A stretch of DNA of 64,000 bases from the NCBI GenBank assembly GCA_030068075.1, contig CM057841.1, forward strand, positions 50,385,030-50,449,029, read 5' to 3'. Shown piece after piece: positions 1-10,806 of the stretch. The first letter of the stretch is position 1. Each line of letters begins with the position of its first letter. The position numbers and the translations under genes are program-made. Origin of the DNA: Paguma larvata (taxonomy: Eukaryota; Chordata; Mammalia; Carnivora; Viverridae). The notes below the pieces were generated by a model, which had not been told where the DNA came from, did no database searches, and saw only the letters and a list, made by a program, of their open reading frames with translations.

Positions 1-1040
1 AGAAGACCAGCCAGAGACTAGAAGAACATATTTCCCAAAGGCACGTGTGATAAAGGACTGTGAGCCAAAATATGCAAAGAACTCTTAAACTCAATGTGAT
101 TAGTAAATGGGCCAAAGACCTTAAAAGACAGCTTACCAAAGAGCATATACAGGTGGAAAATAAGCATAGGAAAAATGCTCCCTGTAATAGGTCATCAGGG
201 AAACTGAAAACAACGAGATACAACTACACACCTGTTAGAACGGTGAAAATTAGAAACATTGACAACAGCGAATGTTGGCAAGGGGGTGGAGCAACAGGAA
301 CTCTGACTCATCGATGGGTCAGGGGCGTGGGATGTAAACCAGCACAGCCACTTGGGAAGACGGTTTGGCAGCAGCTTACAAAACTAAATATATTCTTATA
401 ATACGATCCAGACATTACACTCCTTGGTATTTCTCCCAGAGGAGTTGAAAACTACGTCCACACAAAACCCTGCACGTGGATGTTATAGGAGCTTCATCCA
501 TAACTGCCTAAACATGTAAGTAACCAGGATGTCCCCCAGTAGGTGTGGATAAATCAACTGTGGTACATCCAGACAATGCCATATTACCTAGCGCTAAAAG
601 ACACGAAAAGACACAGAAATTTTAAACGCATATTTCTAAGTGAAAGAAGCCAATCTGAAAAGGCTACATACTTTAGGACACTAAGGCATTCTGGAAAATG
701 GAAAACTAAAAGATTAGTGTTTGCGAGGGGCTCATGTGGGGTAGGGATGAAAAGTGGACCAGATGATGTTTGGGGTAGTGAAAATACTCTATAGGATGTC
801 ATCATAATGGATACATGTCATTATGCATTTGCCCAAATCCACAGAATGGCCGACACCAAGAGTTAACCCTAATATCATCCATGTACTTTGTCAACAAAGG
901 TTCATCAGTTATTACTAAGTACAAGTCTAGGGGGGTGTCGACAATGGGGCAGGGGTAGGGAATCCATGGGAAATCTCTGTACCATTCCCTCAATTTTGCC
1001 ATGAACCTTAACATTCTCTAAGAAAGTAATTTATTTTTAA
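1..1040 (+). mobile_element. Old LINE-1, 3' end of ORF2 plus 3' UTR (partial)
   Basis: Sense-strand L1 3' end, cut by the window start. The recognisable wording runs from the last part of ORF2 (a block about a mounted cycle of 'cagccacttgggaagacggt', then 'tacatccagacaatgccata') into a 3' UTR with 'gggaaatctctgtacc' and 'ctcaattttgccatgaacct', ending near 1030-1040 in an A/T-rich tail. The reading frame is broken throughout; the open frame at 60-401 is an incidental survivor and lacks reverse-transcriptase motifs. The divergence suggests a mammal-wide subfamily (L1MA/L1MB-like) rather than the young feline L1. Subfamily assignment is from memory. Confidence 0.85.
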
Positions 1041-1644
1041 AAAATTATAAAGGATTGTTCAAGACATATAGAATAATACTCGGTGTCCTTATTTCACTGT
1101 GATCTGTACAAATGTTATTTAAGTTCTCAAATCAGATATCCTCCTAACAAGAAACTTTTAAATGTAAGGAAAAATTAAGAACTTCAAAAACATTAAGTTT
1201 CCTGATTATGTTTACATCTTCATCATGGAATGTTTCATTGAAGAATTAACACTTTCGTGAACCTTTTGTTTTTCCTAAATTTCTTCTGGAGATTAAAATA
1301 AAAATCATAGGTGATAAACAAAAATAGAATCATAGCATTTTATATGGGATGAAGCCAGCTGCTCAAAATTCAATCTTAACCTGCAGCCAGCAGCGATATT
1401 TGAATGTCAGGGTCTAACCAGGGGAGTAAACAAATAAATAGTATATTCGATGACTGCAAATAGTGTTTTAAAAAAATTCTTGAAACATAATTTGATTTCT
1501 ATATAGAAGCTTATATATTCAGATCGAAAAGTTTTTAAACATAGTCCCTGGTATAAAAAGTGAACACTCCATTTACTTATTCTTTTAAACCTTTACTAAA
1601 GTAATTTATACGTATCAGATCTTATGCTAGGCATTGGGAATTGT
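1041..1644. other. No recognisable feature (AT-rich)
   Basis: AT-rich sequence after the L1 tail. I see no gene, no clear repeat and no long open frame. It may be unique sequence or repeat too decayed to recognise. Confidence 0.5.
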
Positions 1645-2110
1645 ATTAGTTATCTATTGATGCGTAACAAAATAAGTTCCAAACCGCTGCAGCTGAAAAC
1701 ACAAAACGCTGAAGACAGGAATGCAAGAGCAGTGTAGCTGGGTCGTTCTGACTCGGGGTCTCCCATGCGGTTGCCATCAAAATGGAGTCCAGGACTTTGG
1801 TCATCTGAAGGCCTCCCTGGGGTCTTACATTCTCCTACTAAAGCCACTCATGTGACTATTGGCTGGAGGCCTCAGTTGCCCACTGAGCAAGCTCCCTCCA
1901 CAGAGCTATTCATGACATGACAGCTGACCTTTTCTTCCCTGAGAGCGCAATCCACGAGAGAGCAAGCACACTGCCAGGACAGAGGCAGCAGTTATTTAGA
2001 ACTTAGTCTCAGAAGTGACATCCCAGCCTCTCGTCTGCATTACACTGGTCCCAGAGACCAACCTTGGTGCAAGGTGGGGGTGAACTGCCAAAAGGTGTGA
2101 ATCGCTAGGG
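1645..2110 (+). mobile_element. ERVL-type solo LTR, MLT2-like
   Basis: Begins with the typical 'tattagttatctattgatgc' / 'gtaacaaaataagttccaaa' wording of a mammal-wide LTR, continues with 'tagctgggtcgttctgactc' and 'actcatgtgactattggctg', and ends with 'agtctcagaagtgacatccc' and 'gcattacactggtcccagag'. That order matches old ERVL LTRs of the MLT2 group. No internal retroviral sequence is seen on either side, so it is probably a solo LTR. The exact subfamily and outer ends are uncertain. Confidence 0.5.
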
Positions 2111-2329
2111 TCCTGAATCCTACAATAACACAGACATCAAGGTATCGGAAAAGGTATCTTGATCTTACTAGGTAGGCTTTACTTCTTTCTGGTGATGACC
2201 AATCGTCATTTGGTGCCAAGCGGATGAATAAAGGGCATGACCAGACCGCGTATTACTGGCTTGTGTCCAATCACTGTGCAGCAAGCCTTCCACCCGCCCC
2301 AAGCTTAGCGCATGCGCCCCTCACATTCG

Positions 2330-2610
2330 CTCACCGCGTTCCGCACCTGGACCTCCTTTCCCAGCCTCTAAAGTAATGTCCATTCTTCAAACATCAGTGC
2401 AAATTCTGCTGCCTCCATCAATGTGTTCAACCTCCCCTCCCAACCTAACGTGACTCTCTCTTCTGAATTCAGATGTTTTTCCTACACTGTAGTAATGAAG
2501 TATTTCTTCCTGCTAATCCGGTTTCAGTATTTTGCCAGGAAGGACAGTGTCTCCTTTCCTGTGTGTCCAGCACGGCAGGTGTCCCAGCAATTATAGAAAA
2601 CAGCGCCTTA
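2330..2610 (+). repeat. Possible L2 3' remnant
   Basis: Weak resemblance to the L2 3' region: 'gacctcctttcccagcctct', a 'cttcaaacatcagtgcaaat' block, then 'ggacagtgtctcctttcctg' followed by 'gtccagcacggcaggtgtcc'. Very diverged. The segment 2270-2350 just upstream has several CpGs but no gene signal. Confidence 0.35.
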
Positions 2611-3465
2611 CCGTGTGAAGGAGGGTATATTACACAGCACTTCCTGTCAGAAGGACTCAAACACAGGGAAGGGCCCGGGGAACAGGGATGACATGAGGGA
2701 ATTACTGGGAAAGGGACAAATACACTGCAGCTGAAGTAGGGCAAACAAACGATGATAGAAATAGGCTGCTCAAGGACAACTCCGTCCACCATACTGACCA
2801 TGTCACCTGCACGCCCTTCCCCCAAACTCTCCAGCGAAGCGAATGCTCTGTAAATCGGAGACATTCTTGGCACAGCACTTAATTTTAATATTCTTGACAC
2901 AAACATGGGTTACAGTATAGGCACTTCCCGAGATTTTAAGCTTCTACTCATTTCCATCTTCTTTTGAAAATACAGAGACCCACCCTGGAAAACCATTCCA
3001 TCTCCAATACATTGTCAATTCCTGAATCCTGCCTGACAAACCGTCTTATCACATAGCTTCTTGGGCTGCATTGTATCAGAAGACATCGACGATTCCAGGA
3101 TTTATTTTCTAATCCACTGAAGTTCAACAGAATCAAGTTAAAGATTAAATGAGAATTAAGATCTAAATCTGCTTCTGCCACTTAACCTTAGTCTGTGTCT
3201 TTTCAAAGTCTCTGTCCTTGCTTTCAGCATGTCGGCTATCACAATGCCTGTACTCTATTGGGTGGGCTGAGATGGTTTGTTTTCATCATTAAAATAGGTG
3301 TCTGTTAGTGTATGTAGAATAAATGTATTTTATTCAGTAACTTCTATTGAGTAACAGAAGTAATACCAATTAGTACATAAGGAATGGCATTACCATACTG
3401 ACCCATTTTGGTGTTTATTTCAAACACTTTACTATGATTTACAAAGCTGTAAATAATCCAACTAC
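2611..3465. other. Mostly unassigned; weak MIR-like patch
   Basis: No gene recognised. A 145-residue minus-strand open frame at 2469-2906 has no family resemblance and overlaps an open frame on the other strand. Around 3150-3230 there is a faint MIR-like patch ('ctgcttctgccacttaacct' then 'gtctgtgtc'), too weak to call separately. Confidence 0.4.
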
Positions 3466-3930
3466 ATCTTCCCTGACTTCATTTCTGCCTCCCTCTCAGC
3501 AACCGGGCTCCCCTTCCATTTCTCAAATAAGTGAAAGCTTTGACCACCTCCAGTCCTCTCTCATGTTACTTCCTTTCCTTAGAACAACACTGTTCATTTT
3601 TCACATGGCAGACTGGTCGTCATGGAGTCTTGGTTTAAATACGAATTCCTTGGGGGGCTTTCCATAAGTACACTTTCTGAATAGGAGCCCAACTAAATTA
3701 TTCTCTTCACAGCACTCAAATATAATTATATTATAATATAATATAAAATTTAAATTTTTATTTGCTCACTCCTTTATTGATTGACTCCCTCCCAGATTAA
3801 GTTTTGAGTTCCCAGAGCAGTGGTCCTATTTGTTTGTTTGTTTTTGTGTACTCATAACAAAGCATAATGCAGTGCCTAGAACATGGAGGGCATTGGAAAT
3901 ACTCTTGGATAAATGAACGAACATCTCAAT
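3466..3930 (+). repeat. L2 LINE, 3' end
   Basis: Good match in order to the L2 3' end: a CT-rich block with 'ttacttcctttccttagaac', 'gtcttggtttaaatac', 'attattctcttcacagcact', an AT-rich interruption at about 3720-3765, then 'agttcccagagcagtggtcc', 'aatgcagtgcctagaacatg' and the terminal 'ggataaatgaacgaaca'. L2 died out before the placental radiation, which fits the level of decay. The AT-rich simple stretch inside is probably a later expansion. Confidence 0.65.
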
Positions 3931-4082
3931 CAAATATGATCTTTTGTGCTACTAGTTGTCTATGAAATTTCTTCCTGCATTTTTGCTTTTCCTCAGCATG
4001 AATATTTTCATTCATTTTTGCAGAGTTTTCATGTAATCATTCACCCAAATTTGATCAGCCTATCCAAAGTACCTTTTAGGAG

Positions 4083-4306
4083 GGGTGCCTGGGTGGCTCG
4101 GTCAGTTAACTGTCTGACTTTCGCTCAGGTCATGATCTCATGGCTTGTGAGCTTGTACCCCATGTCAGGCTCTGTGCTGACGGCCCGGAGCCTGGAGCCT
4201 GCTTCAGATTCTGTGTCTCCCTCTCTCTCTCTGCCTCTCCCCTGCTCATGCTCTGCCTGTCTCTCTCTCTCAAAAATAAATAAACATAAAAAATTAAAAA
4301 AAAATA
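4083..4306 (+). mobile_element. Feline SINE (SINEC), full length
   Basis: tRNA-derived head 'ggggtgcctgggtggctcgg' with A-box and B-box-like region, 'gctcaggtcatgatctcatg', body to 'ggagcctgcttcagattctg', CT-rich tract, 'aataaataaaca' and A-tail. Flanked by imperfect target duplications (aaagtaccttttaggag at about 4066 and aaagtacagtttaggaa at about 4306). The frame covering it is SINE-derived, not a gene. Confidence 0.95.
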
Positions 4307-4308
4307 AA

Positions 4309-5270
4309 GTACAGTTTAGGAAGTGAAGTCAAAGTCATCCCCAGGATGGGGCTCATCGCATTTGCCTTCAGTGGACATGCAGGGCAATGACGTGTCATCG
4401 TCGAGTCTAGCGTAGAAGAGAGCCACCAAACTGAAATAAAGCAATTTCCAGAAAGTGAAATGCCAAGAGCACGAAGAATGAGTCTTATAATGAAATGAGA
4501 GCGTGAAACTGCCAGCTACACATCTATCCCAACTGCACCGCAGAATGTGGAGATGTTTCTGATTTTCATTAAACCATATGGGAAAGGCTGTAAACCACAA
4601 ATAGCGTCAAAGTCGCAGAGCTACAGAGCAAGAGTGATTGGCCCGGGCAAAGCGGCCTCGTTTTCCTACTGTCCTTTTGCCTTCCCACTCTCTTCTATCA
4701 TGTGCCCAGCACGAAACTCTTCTTGCCTTTCTCTTCCGTGGCCTGTTTGTGTGAGCCTTTGCGGGCATGGGCACACACAACCATTATCGTGTGTTTATAT
4801 ACTGCCATCATTGTGCGGTGTGGGTAGCACCGAACTGTGGTTCTTCCCTTCTCTGTCCCCCAATATACTGCACGCTTCTAGGGGAAGCTGATGAGATACC
4901 GTCAAATGACTGAACAACAAAGTCTAAAATTTCTTCTGGTTATCTAAGTCAAACAGTTACATCCTCGGTCTATTTCCATATAATATTCTTTTAAATACAG
5001 GAAGGAAATTTGGGCATTCTGGCATCGTTGAGGTTCTTTAAGAACAAGTTCTGGAAAAATGCATACATACATCTGCCCATACACAAATTCCTGGTCTGAC
5101 AAACTGTTTCAACCCAAGAACTCTACTTGTTGTTTCCTTCAACCAGAGAACAGTGGAAATCACACTGGTTCTAACAACTCATTACATTTATGACCTGTCC
5201 CCTAGGCTCGGAGATTTAAGTATCTGCTATTAGAGCACATGGAACATAAAAGGATGGGGTATAAATACCC
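4309..5270. other. Unassigned; weak L2-like patch near 4.7-4.9 kb
   Basis: No gene. The segment 4660-4890 carries a faint L2-like order ('cttctctgtcccccaatata', 'gcacgcttctaggggaag'). The rest is unrecognised. Open frames on both strands have no resemblance I can name. Confidence 0.4.
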
Positions 5271-5293
5271 AAGGGCATTATGTTTTCATATAC

Positions 5294-5493
5294 CATTTTT
5301 TAATGTTTTTACATGTATTTTTGAGAGAGAGAGACAGAGCAGGGGACAGGCAGAGAGACACAGAATCCGAAGCAGGCTCCAGGCTCTGAGCTGTCAGCAC
5401 AGAGCCTGACATGGGGCTCGAACTCACAAATCCCAAGATCATGACCTGAGCCGAAGTTGGGCACTCAATCGACTGAGTCACCCAGGTGTCCCC
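5294..5493 (-). mobile_element. Feline SINE, first of a tandem pair
   Basis: Reverse-complement SINEC: T-rich tail at the left, 'gagagagagagacagagcag', 'ccgaagcaggctccaggctc', 'gagctgtcagcacagagcct', 'aagatcatgacctgagccga', head ending '...cacccaggtgtcccc'. Immediately preceded by a sequence starting aagggcattatgttttcat (5271) and followed by aaggacgtttcatttt (5494), which look like copies of one target site. Confidence 0.95.
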
Positions 5494-5510
5494 AAGGACG
5501 TTTCATTTTT

Positions 5511-5710
5511 AAAAAAATTTTTTAGAATGTTTAAGTTATTTTTGAGAGAGCACAAGCAGGAGAGGGGCAGACAGAGAGGGAGACGGAAGATCCAAAGTGG
5601 GTTCCGTGTTGACAGCACCAAGTCCAATGTGGGGCTCAAACTCAGGAACTGTGAGATCATGACCTGAGCCGAAGTCAGACCCTCAACTGACTGAGCCACC
5701 CAGGTGCCCC
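5511..5710 (-). mobile_element. Feline SINE, second of a tandem pair
   Basis: A second reverse-complement SINEC directly downstream, with a 'gagagagcacaagcaggaga' body and head 'gagccacccaggtgcccc'. It is followed at 5711 by aagggcatttcatt, the third copy of the same target-site sequence. The two SINEs differ at many positions, so this is not a simple recent tandem duplication of one copy. Confidence 0.95.
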
Positions 5711-5724
5711 AAGGGCATTTCATT

Positions 5725-6465
5725 GCAATCTTGTATCAAAATATAATACTTAGAGTAAAATTGGACACAAATGCAGTTATAGTCAGGAACTTATATCTAA
5801 GAACTGCGGGAATCGAATAATTTATTTTGAATTTTAATAAATATTGTTTCCTAGGCATGCCTTACTAGTATTTAGAAGCACTGCTGACATGTTGATTTGC
5901 ATCATTCATGAAATCAAATCTTCCTTTGATGATGCAGGCAACACGAAATCTCATCTGCCCAATGGAGCACACTAACAGATTAATTGCGCAATCCTCAGGT
6001 TACAAAGGCAAGAAGTAAATACGCATCTTGCATTCAATTTTGCATAACCGGGCATACAGAGAGGTGCGTCCCATGCTAACGGACTCAGTTGGTCCCTAAT
6101 TCAGGCACATAGAATAAGATGAGTAAATACAATTGCAGACAACCCTACGAGTCACGGGCTGAATGTGATTTATGGGATGTGAATTGCTCTCCCAGAGTGA
6201 CTAATGTGTAAAGCCAAAGGAATCCAAATTCTGCCCCAGGGTCTCAACTGGGAATCGGACTCACAGATTTATCTCTAATTGTTTTCCTGATCCTCGTGCC
6301 TGATGCTTACCCAAGTGGCGTGCAAAGAACATTTACAGTTCTTCAATGGGATGTTTAAAACCTTTCTTTTCCTAAACAAGAAAAAAATAATCCCAGCTTT
6401 TTTCCCACTGGTGCTTCCAATGTGGTGACTTGGTATTATTCTCCAAGGAAAGCAGGCTTGCGCTC
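5725..6465. other. No recognisable feature
   Basis: Unassigned single-copy-looking sequence of mixed composition. No gene, RNA or clear repeat seen. Confidence 0.5.
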
Positions 6466-6600
6466 ATCTGAGCATTACACTGTGGGAAAAGCGAGCAGTC
6501 AGAACTGAATCCCTGTTTCAGCCCCTCACCAAGATTTCTTGCCATACACAGGTCTCCTCACTTCTTTCACCTTTATCTCTGAAATGGGAGAGCAAAAATA
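6466..6600 (+). repeat. Possible MIR SINE remnant
   Basis: Order resembles MIR: 'gaatccctgtttcagcccct', 'cacaggtctcctcacttc', 'tttatctctgaaatgggag'. Short and diverged. Confidence 0.4.
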
Positions 6601-6619
6601 TACCTATACTATATGCAAA

Positions 6620-7400
6620 AAAAGTGTATCACTTGAGTGGATGGAGATGGCTTAAAGTTTTGCATTATACACCCTAAGGTAATGAAACAAATAATTGTTT
6701 TAGAAACAATAAACTGACAACGAAGATAATGTGGAATAAAGAGACAGTCCAAATTACAAAAAGAGGAAAAATGCAAATAGCAGATGAGACTAATAAAAAA
6801 CCAAGAGCGAGATGTTGAATTTAAACCCACACATAAAAATAATCACATTAAATGTAAGTAGTCTAAAAAGCATGCTCTTAAAGACAGACACTGTCAGACC
6901 GAATGAAAAAGCAAGACTCAACTTTAGGGTGCCTACAAGAAACTCACATTAAATATACAGATACGAATATTTTATAATTAGAAGTATGGAAAAAGATATC
7001 AAAGTAGATTTCAGAGAAAAGAATATACCAGGGCCAGAGAGGGTCATTTCATAATGATAAAGTCATAATGAAAAATGCACTATGAGTATATGACCCTAAA
7101 CCTTTATCCAACTAATAGCATGGCTTCAAAATATATGGAGATATGATGAATAGAACTGCAAAGGACAGAGACAAACTCACAATTATAGTCAAATATTTAA
7201 ACACTCCTTTCTCAATAATTGATAGAAAGAGTACACAGAAAGTCAGGAAGGAGATACAAGACTTGAACAGCATCATTAACCAACTTGACCTAATCGACAT
7301 TTATAGAACACTGCACCAAAAATATAATATACATTATCCCAAATACACATACAGAGAATTCTATGAAATCCATACATCAAAAGAAGTAAAAAAAATAAAA
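6620..7400 (+). mobile_element. Decayed L1 ORF2, endonuclease region
   Basis: Sense-strand L1 piece from the 5' part of ORF2. The best surviving frame is 7143-7403 (86 codons); its residues 'TIIVKYLNTPFSIIDRK' and 'IQDLNSIINQLDLIDIYRTL' correspond to the C-terminal part of the L1 endonuclease domain. At the conserved GDFNTPL position this copy reads KYLNTPF, so a catalytic aspartate is missing. Upstream wording such as 'gtgcctacaagaaactcaca' and 'aaagtagatttcagagaaaa' fits the same domain. It is an inactive, mammal-wide L1 fossil. An A-rich stretch (7387-7440) follows. Confidence 0.8.
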
Positions 7401-7477
7401 TAAAACATAAACAAAACATAAAACATAAAACAAAGTAAAAAACTCTTAAAACTCTAAGGTGAGCAAAATTTGTACCA

Positions 7478-7600
7478 GATCAACATACAAAAATAAATGA
7501 CATTGCTATATCCTATAAATGATTTGACATTAAAATAAAACCAGTATCATTTATAACATAAAATTGTTATACTTAGGAATAAAACCAACACAGAGGTCAT
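7478..7600 (+). mobile_element. L1 ORF2 fragment (later part of the same or another copy)
   Basis: 'agatcaacatacaaaaataa' followed by 'catttataacataaaattgt' and 'atacttaggaataaaacca' matches a later stretch of L1 ORF2 in the same orientation as the piece at 6.6-7.4 kb. If it is one insertion, a large internal part of ORF2 has been deleted. Confidence 0.6.
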
Positions 7601-7609
7601 TAGTCATTA

Positions 7610-7800
7610 GGAAAAAAGATAAAAGAGCACGTGCAAAGGCTCTGAGGCAGGATCATTGTCAGCCTCAGAGAGGGAGCCAGGGCTAGTAGATACAAAAAGG
7701 GAGGTCGGAAAAAAATCAAGAAAGTAGAAAGGGACCAGAGATGGTGTAGGGTCCTTGAGGTCATGGTAAGGAGTTTATATTTTTTTCTTAGTATTTTTTT
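7610..7800 (+). repeat. Ancient interspersed repeat, family not named
   Basis: Contains 'agagcacgtgcaaaggctct', 'gaggcaggatcattg' and 'gaggtcatggtaaggagttt', wording of a widespread mammalian repeat that recurs in this window near 20.5, 22.2, 22.7, 46.9, 47.8 and 57.5 kb. I recognise the pattern but cannot give the family name reliably. Confidence 0.5.
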
Positions 7801-8090
7801 TCTAAGTGATCTAGTATCCTTTTGCAAAACTTGTAGCATTTTGCTGCTAATTTTTTCCAGTTTCTAGGTATTAACATCCACCTCCACTCTAGGGATCTCC
7901 CAGACTTCATCTTCATAAGGACTTTATTTTGCTTCTTTCACCCCATCTCCACCTCGACTCCCAACCCCAACCCAGTAAGCTTCATGTGTGTGTATGCTTT
8001 TGTCTAAAATGGCTCTTGACACATCCTGCGTTCAGATCCTAGGTGCAGCAATTTATAAGCTCCTCCATCAGAAGTGCGCTAGGTGGGAAG
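7801..8090. other. No recognisable feature
   Basis: Pyrimidine-leaning unassigned sequence between two repeats. No gene seen. Confidence 0.4.
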
Positions 8091-8340
8091 AGTCTGTTCC
8101 CTACAGAATCAAAATTTGAGTTGAGAATTTATCACGAATTCTAACTACACTGTTATTAGTTAAAAGGACTTTGAACCAGTTACTTCATTTCTTTACATCT
8201 CACTTCCTCCATGTGCCCAACCCGGGAGTGCAACAGACGCCTTCCACTGTCATCCTGGAGATGAAAGGAGGCCTCGGCACAGATTCCGACGTGAGGTACA
8301 GGCTAACGCCTAACAGCAAGCATTAACAATTGGTGCCATT
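8091..8340 (+). repeat. MIR SINE
   Basis: MIR order is visible: 'ttgaaccagttacttcattt', 'tctcacttcctccatgtgcc', 'ggagatgaaagga', 'gtgaggtacaggctaacgcc', 'agcaagcattaacaattggt'. The 3' core is the best preserved part. Confidence 0.6.
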
Positions 8341-8392
8341 AGGAGTGCGCTCAGAACACGAAAACTGGTTAATATGTTTGCTTACACAGTTT

Positions 8393-8650
8393 CAAAAAAA
8401 TTTTTTAAAGATTTTATTTTTTATGTTTATTTATTTTGAGAGAGAAAGAGAGAGAGAGAGGGGGGAAAGAGAAGGCACATGCCCCATGCCCCTAGCTGGG
8501 GAAGAGAGAGAGGGAGAAAGAATCCCAAGCAGGCTCCACGCTGTCAGCACAGAGCCTGATGTGGGGCTCGAACTCACAAAACCATGAGATCATGACCCGA
8601 GCAGAATTCAAGAGTTGGACGCCTAACTGACGGAGCGACCCAGGCAGCCC
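8393..8650 (-). mobile_element. Older-type carnivore SINE
   Basis: Reverse-complement SINEC with a purine-rich (GA)n stretch, 'cccaagcaggctccacgctg', 'catgagatcatgacccgagc' and the 'attcaagagttggacgccta' variant seen in older Can-SINE types. Target duplications: tgcttacacagttt (8379-8392) and tgcttgtacagttt (8651-8664), 13 of 14 identical. Confidence 0.95.
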
Positions 8651-8796
8651 TGCTTGTACAGTTTTTACATTTTAATGTGACATTCTGTAACTCTCCTCTA
8701 GGATCCTAAAGAAAACATTATCTTTGATTTGTATTCAATAGTCGTTTTTTCATTTGTTAGGTCCTATCTTAGTTAAAGCCGTTAAAAATATGTGCA

Positions 8797-9008
8797 GGGG
8801 CGCCTGGGTGGCTCAGTCGGTTAAGTGGCCGACTTCAGCTCAGGTCACGATCTCGCGGTCCGTGAGTTCGAGCCCCGCTTTGGGCTCTGTGCTGATGGCT
8901 CAGAGCCTGGAGCCTGCTTCGGATTCTGTGTCTCCCCTCTCTCTGCCCCTCCCCAACTTGTACTCCATCTCTGTCTCTCAAAAATGAATAAACATTAAAA
9001 AAATTAAA
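8797..9008 (+). mobile_element. Feline SINE (SINEC)
   Basis: Well-preserved head 'ggggcgcctgggtggctcag', 'tcaggtcacgatctcgcggt', 'gagttcgagccccgctttgg', full body and A-rich tail. Possible target duplication aaaaatatgtg (8784) / aaaaacgtgta (9006). One of the best-preserved copies in the window. Confidence 0.97.
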
Positions 9009-9470
9009 AACGTGTATATGTTTAAACTTCATAAATTTTCCATTTTATCTCGATTGGGTGTATTTATAATGATAACCCTTTCATATATATGTGCCCCCGC
9101 ACCTCCCTGGATTTGCAATACCATTTTCACAAATAAGATTAAGAACAAATTCTTATTATCTAACACCTCTCCATATGGAAATTTCCCAACTGACCCAATG
9201 TGACTTTTAAAACGGATTGCGAATTGTTTTAAACTATTAAAGAAGCCTTCGAATACTGGAAAAATTAAGTTGTGGGTATCGGATTTGGGAACTGGATGGT
9301 TTTCCTTTCTGGAACAGTCTTCGTCAATCACCTGTTCTCCCATTGTTTAGAAAAGTAAATGAAAGCTAACTTTACAGTGTATAACTCTGTAATCCTTTGT
9401 TAGAAAGAAGGGACAGGAATCAGTTGCTACATCTTAAATTTGCACGTGTATCACAGTGGAGATTTTCCAA
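9009..9470. other. No recognisable feature
   Basis: AT-leaning unassigned sequence. Overlapping open frames on both strands (104 residues on the minus strand) show no recognisable domain. Confidence 0.5.
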
Positions 9471-9474
9471 CAGT

Positions 9475-9605
9475 TTGTTGGGCCCCATTCCCTGGTGCTG
9501 CTGGTTCCTTGGAAAAGGGGGGAACTGGAATGCGCATTGCTAAGTTTCCAGGTAATTCTAATATTTATGCCATTTGGGGACCACACTCGGAGAATACTGT
9601 GTACC
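9475..9605 (+). repeat. MER5-type hAT-Charlie MITE (partial)
   Basis: 3' half of a MER5-like element: 'gttgggccccattccctggt', 'aactggaatgcgcattgcta', 'agtttccaggtaattctaat', ending 'ggggaccacactcggagaat' and 'actgtg', which corresponds to the GAGAACCACTG terminal inverted repeat. The 5' terminus is not recognisable. Confidence 0.6.
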
Positions 9606-10180
9606 GCATCCTGCTCTTACAACCATTAGACATAGTTTGAGCTATCTTAATTCGTGTTATCTGATCACCTATCCCGGTCACAGAGGATACTGAGAACCAA
9701 CTGTGTGAAACTTGATACCATGTTAACACTAAGAGCCACAGTGCTGGTAGTGAAATAGTCAACCTTTTCCCAAAGCACTGGGAATACACCAAGCACAAAA
9801 AGTCCATATGAACGTGGTCATTTATCTATACATGAGCAAAATTCTCTGGAGCGAAGACCAAACCACACTGTCAGCAAATCGGTTGGGCTCAGGATGTTTC
9901 TGTGCGCACACACATACACCATCTATTGAGTTCATTGATCTGAAGGAAACAATCGGGACCTTTCGGGATTTCACTGCTTCCTGATGTAGTGAGAAGAACC
10001 AGAGTTATTTAGTTGCAAAAGTGAATTCTGGAAAGGTCGTAATGGGTTTTATTCGCCCTTAGGCCAAGGGCACCTAATGGGCTTGCTCTGAAAAGTGCCT
10101 TTGGGAGAATTTATTTGACTTGGGTGATTTTTCCCTCCAAGTAGATGCAAATCAGCCTCTAAAAAAAAAAAAAGGTTAAG
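9606..10180. other. No recognisable feature
   Basis: Unassigned sequence; A-run at 10161-10173. No gene or clear repeat. Confidence 0.5.
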
Positions 10181-10530
10181 AGTCTCAGGAGCACACTGTA
10201 GCTCAGGAGGACTCAGACGGGAGCCAGGGGAGACGGGGTCCCTGTGACTACCTGTGAACACCTGTGTGCTTCCTCCAACACACCTGGATGTGCTAGCTGC
10301 CCTCCACCTCTCTCCTTCCAACTGGACAAGGATTCATCCTTGCTGGAGCCAACGGGGCCTCATGGCACACGCCTGCCACTGCCACTACCCCCGCAAACGG
10401 CCCTATTCCAAGTGGCACACACATCTCAACCCCAGGGAGCTCCGCGCACGGCCAGGGATGGCGCCGTCGTTGCCCCGGTGTTCCGGCATCAAAGTCGCCT
10501 TCCCCCCAGGCACCACCAGTGAACTAGGAA
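10181..10530. other. GC-richer unassigned segment
   Basis: Clearly more GC- and CpG-rich than its surroundings, with several CpGs around 10400-10500 ('ctccgcgcacggccagggat', 'ggcgccgtcgttgccccggt'). Two overlapping open frames (92 and 108 codons, plus strand) and a 90-codon minus frame cover it. None resembles a known protein and none has a convincing splice context. It could be a small regulatory element or an unrecognised exon; I cannot decide. Confidence 0.3.
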
Positions 10531-10806
10531 CGGTCAGAGACAGACTTAAGACAAAGAGAGCATTTTATAAATACCTTTGATTTGACCGTTATTAATACAT
10601 CTAAATTATTGGCTCATGTACCTACTTCTGTACATCTCAGAGTGTTTTTGTAAACAAGAAATATTAAACTTCACACCCGAAGTGCATACAACACTGGCGG
10701 GGACATGAACACTTCACAGGTAGGTGGTGAGCAGACAAATGGCCTGGCGTGCAAAGCTGAGCAGTTGAGCAGGGCTGCAGAAGTCAAACGGAAACCAGGA
10801 AGTGGA

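Noticed and set aside
2469..2906. 145-codon minus-strand open frame
   Set aside because: No domain, and an open frame occupies the opposite strand; composition explains it.
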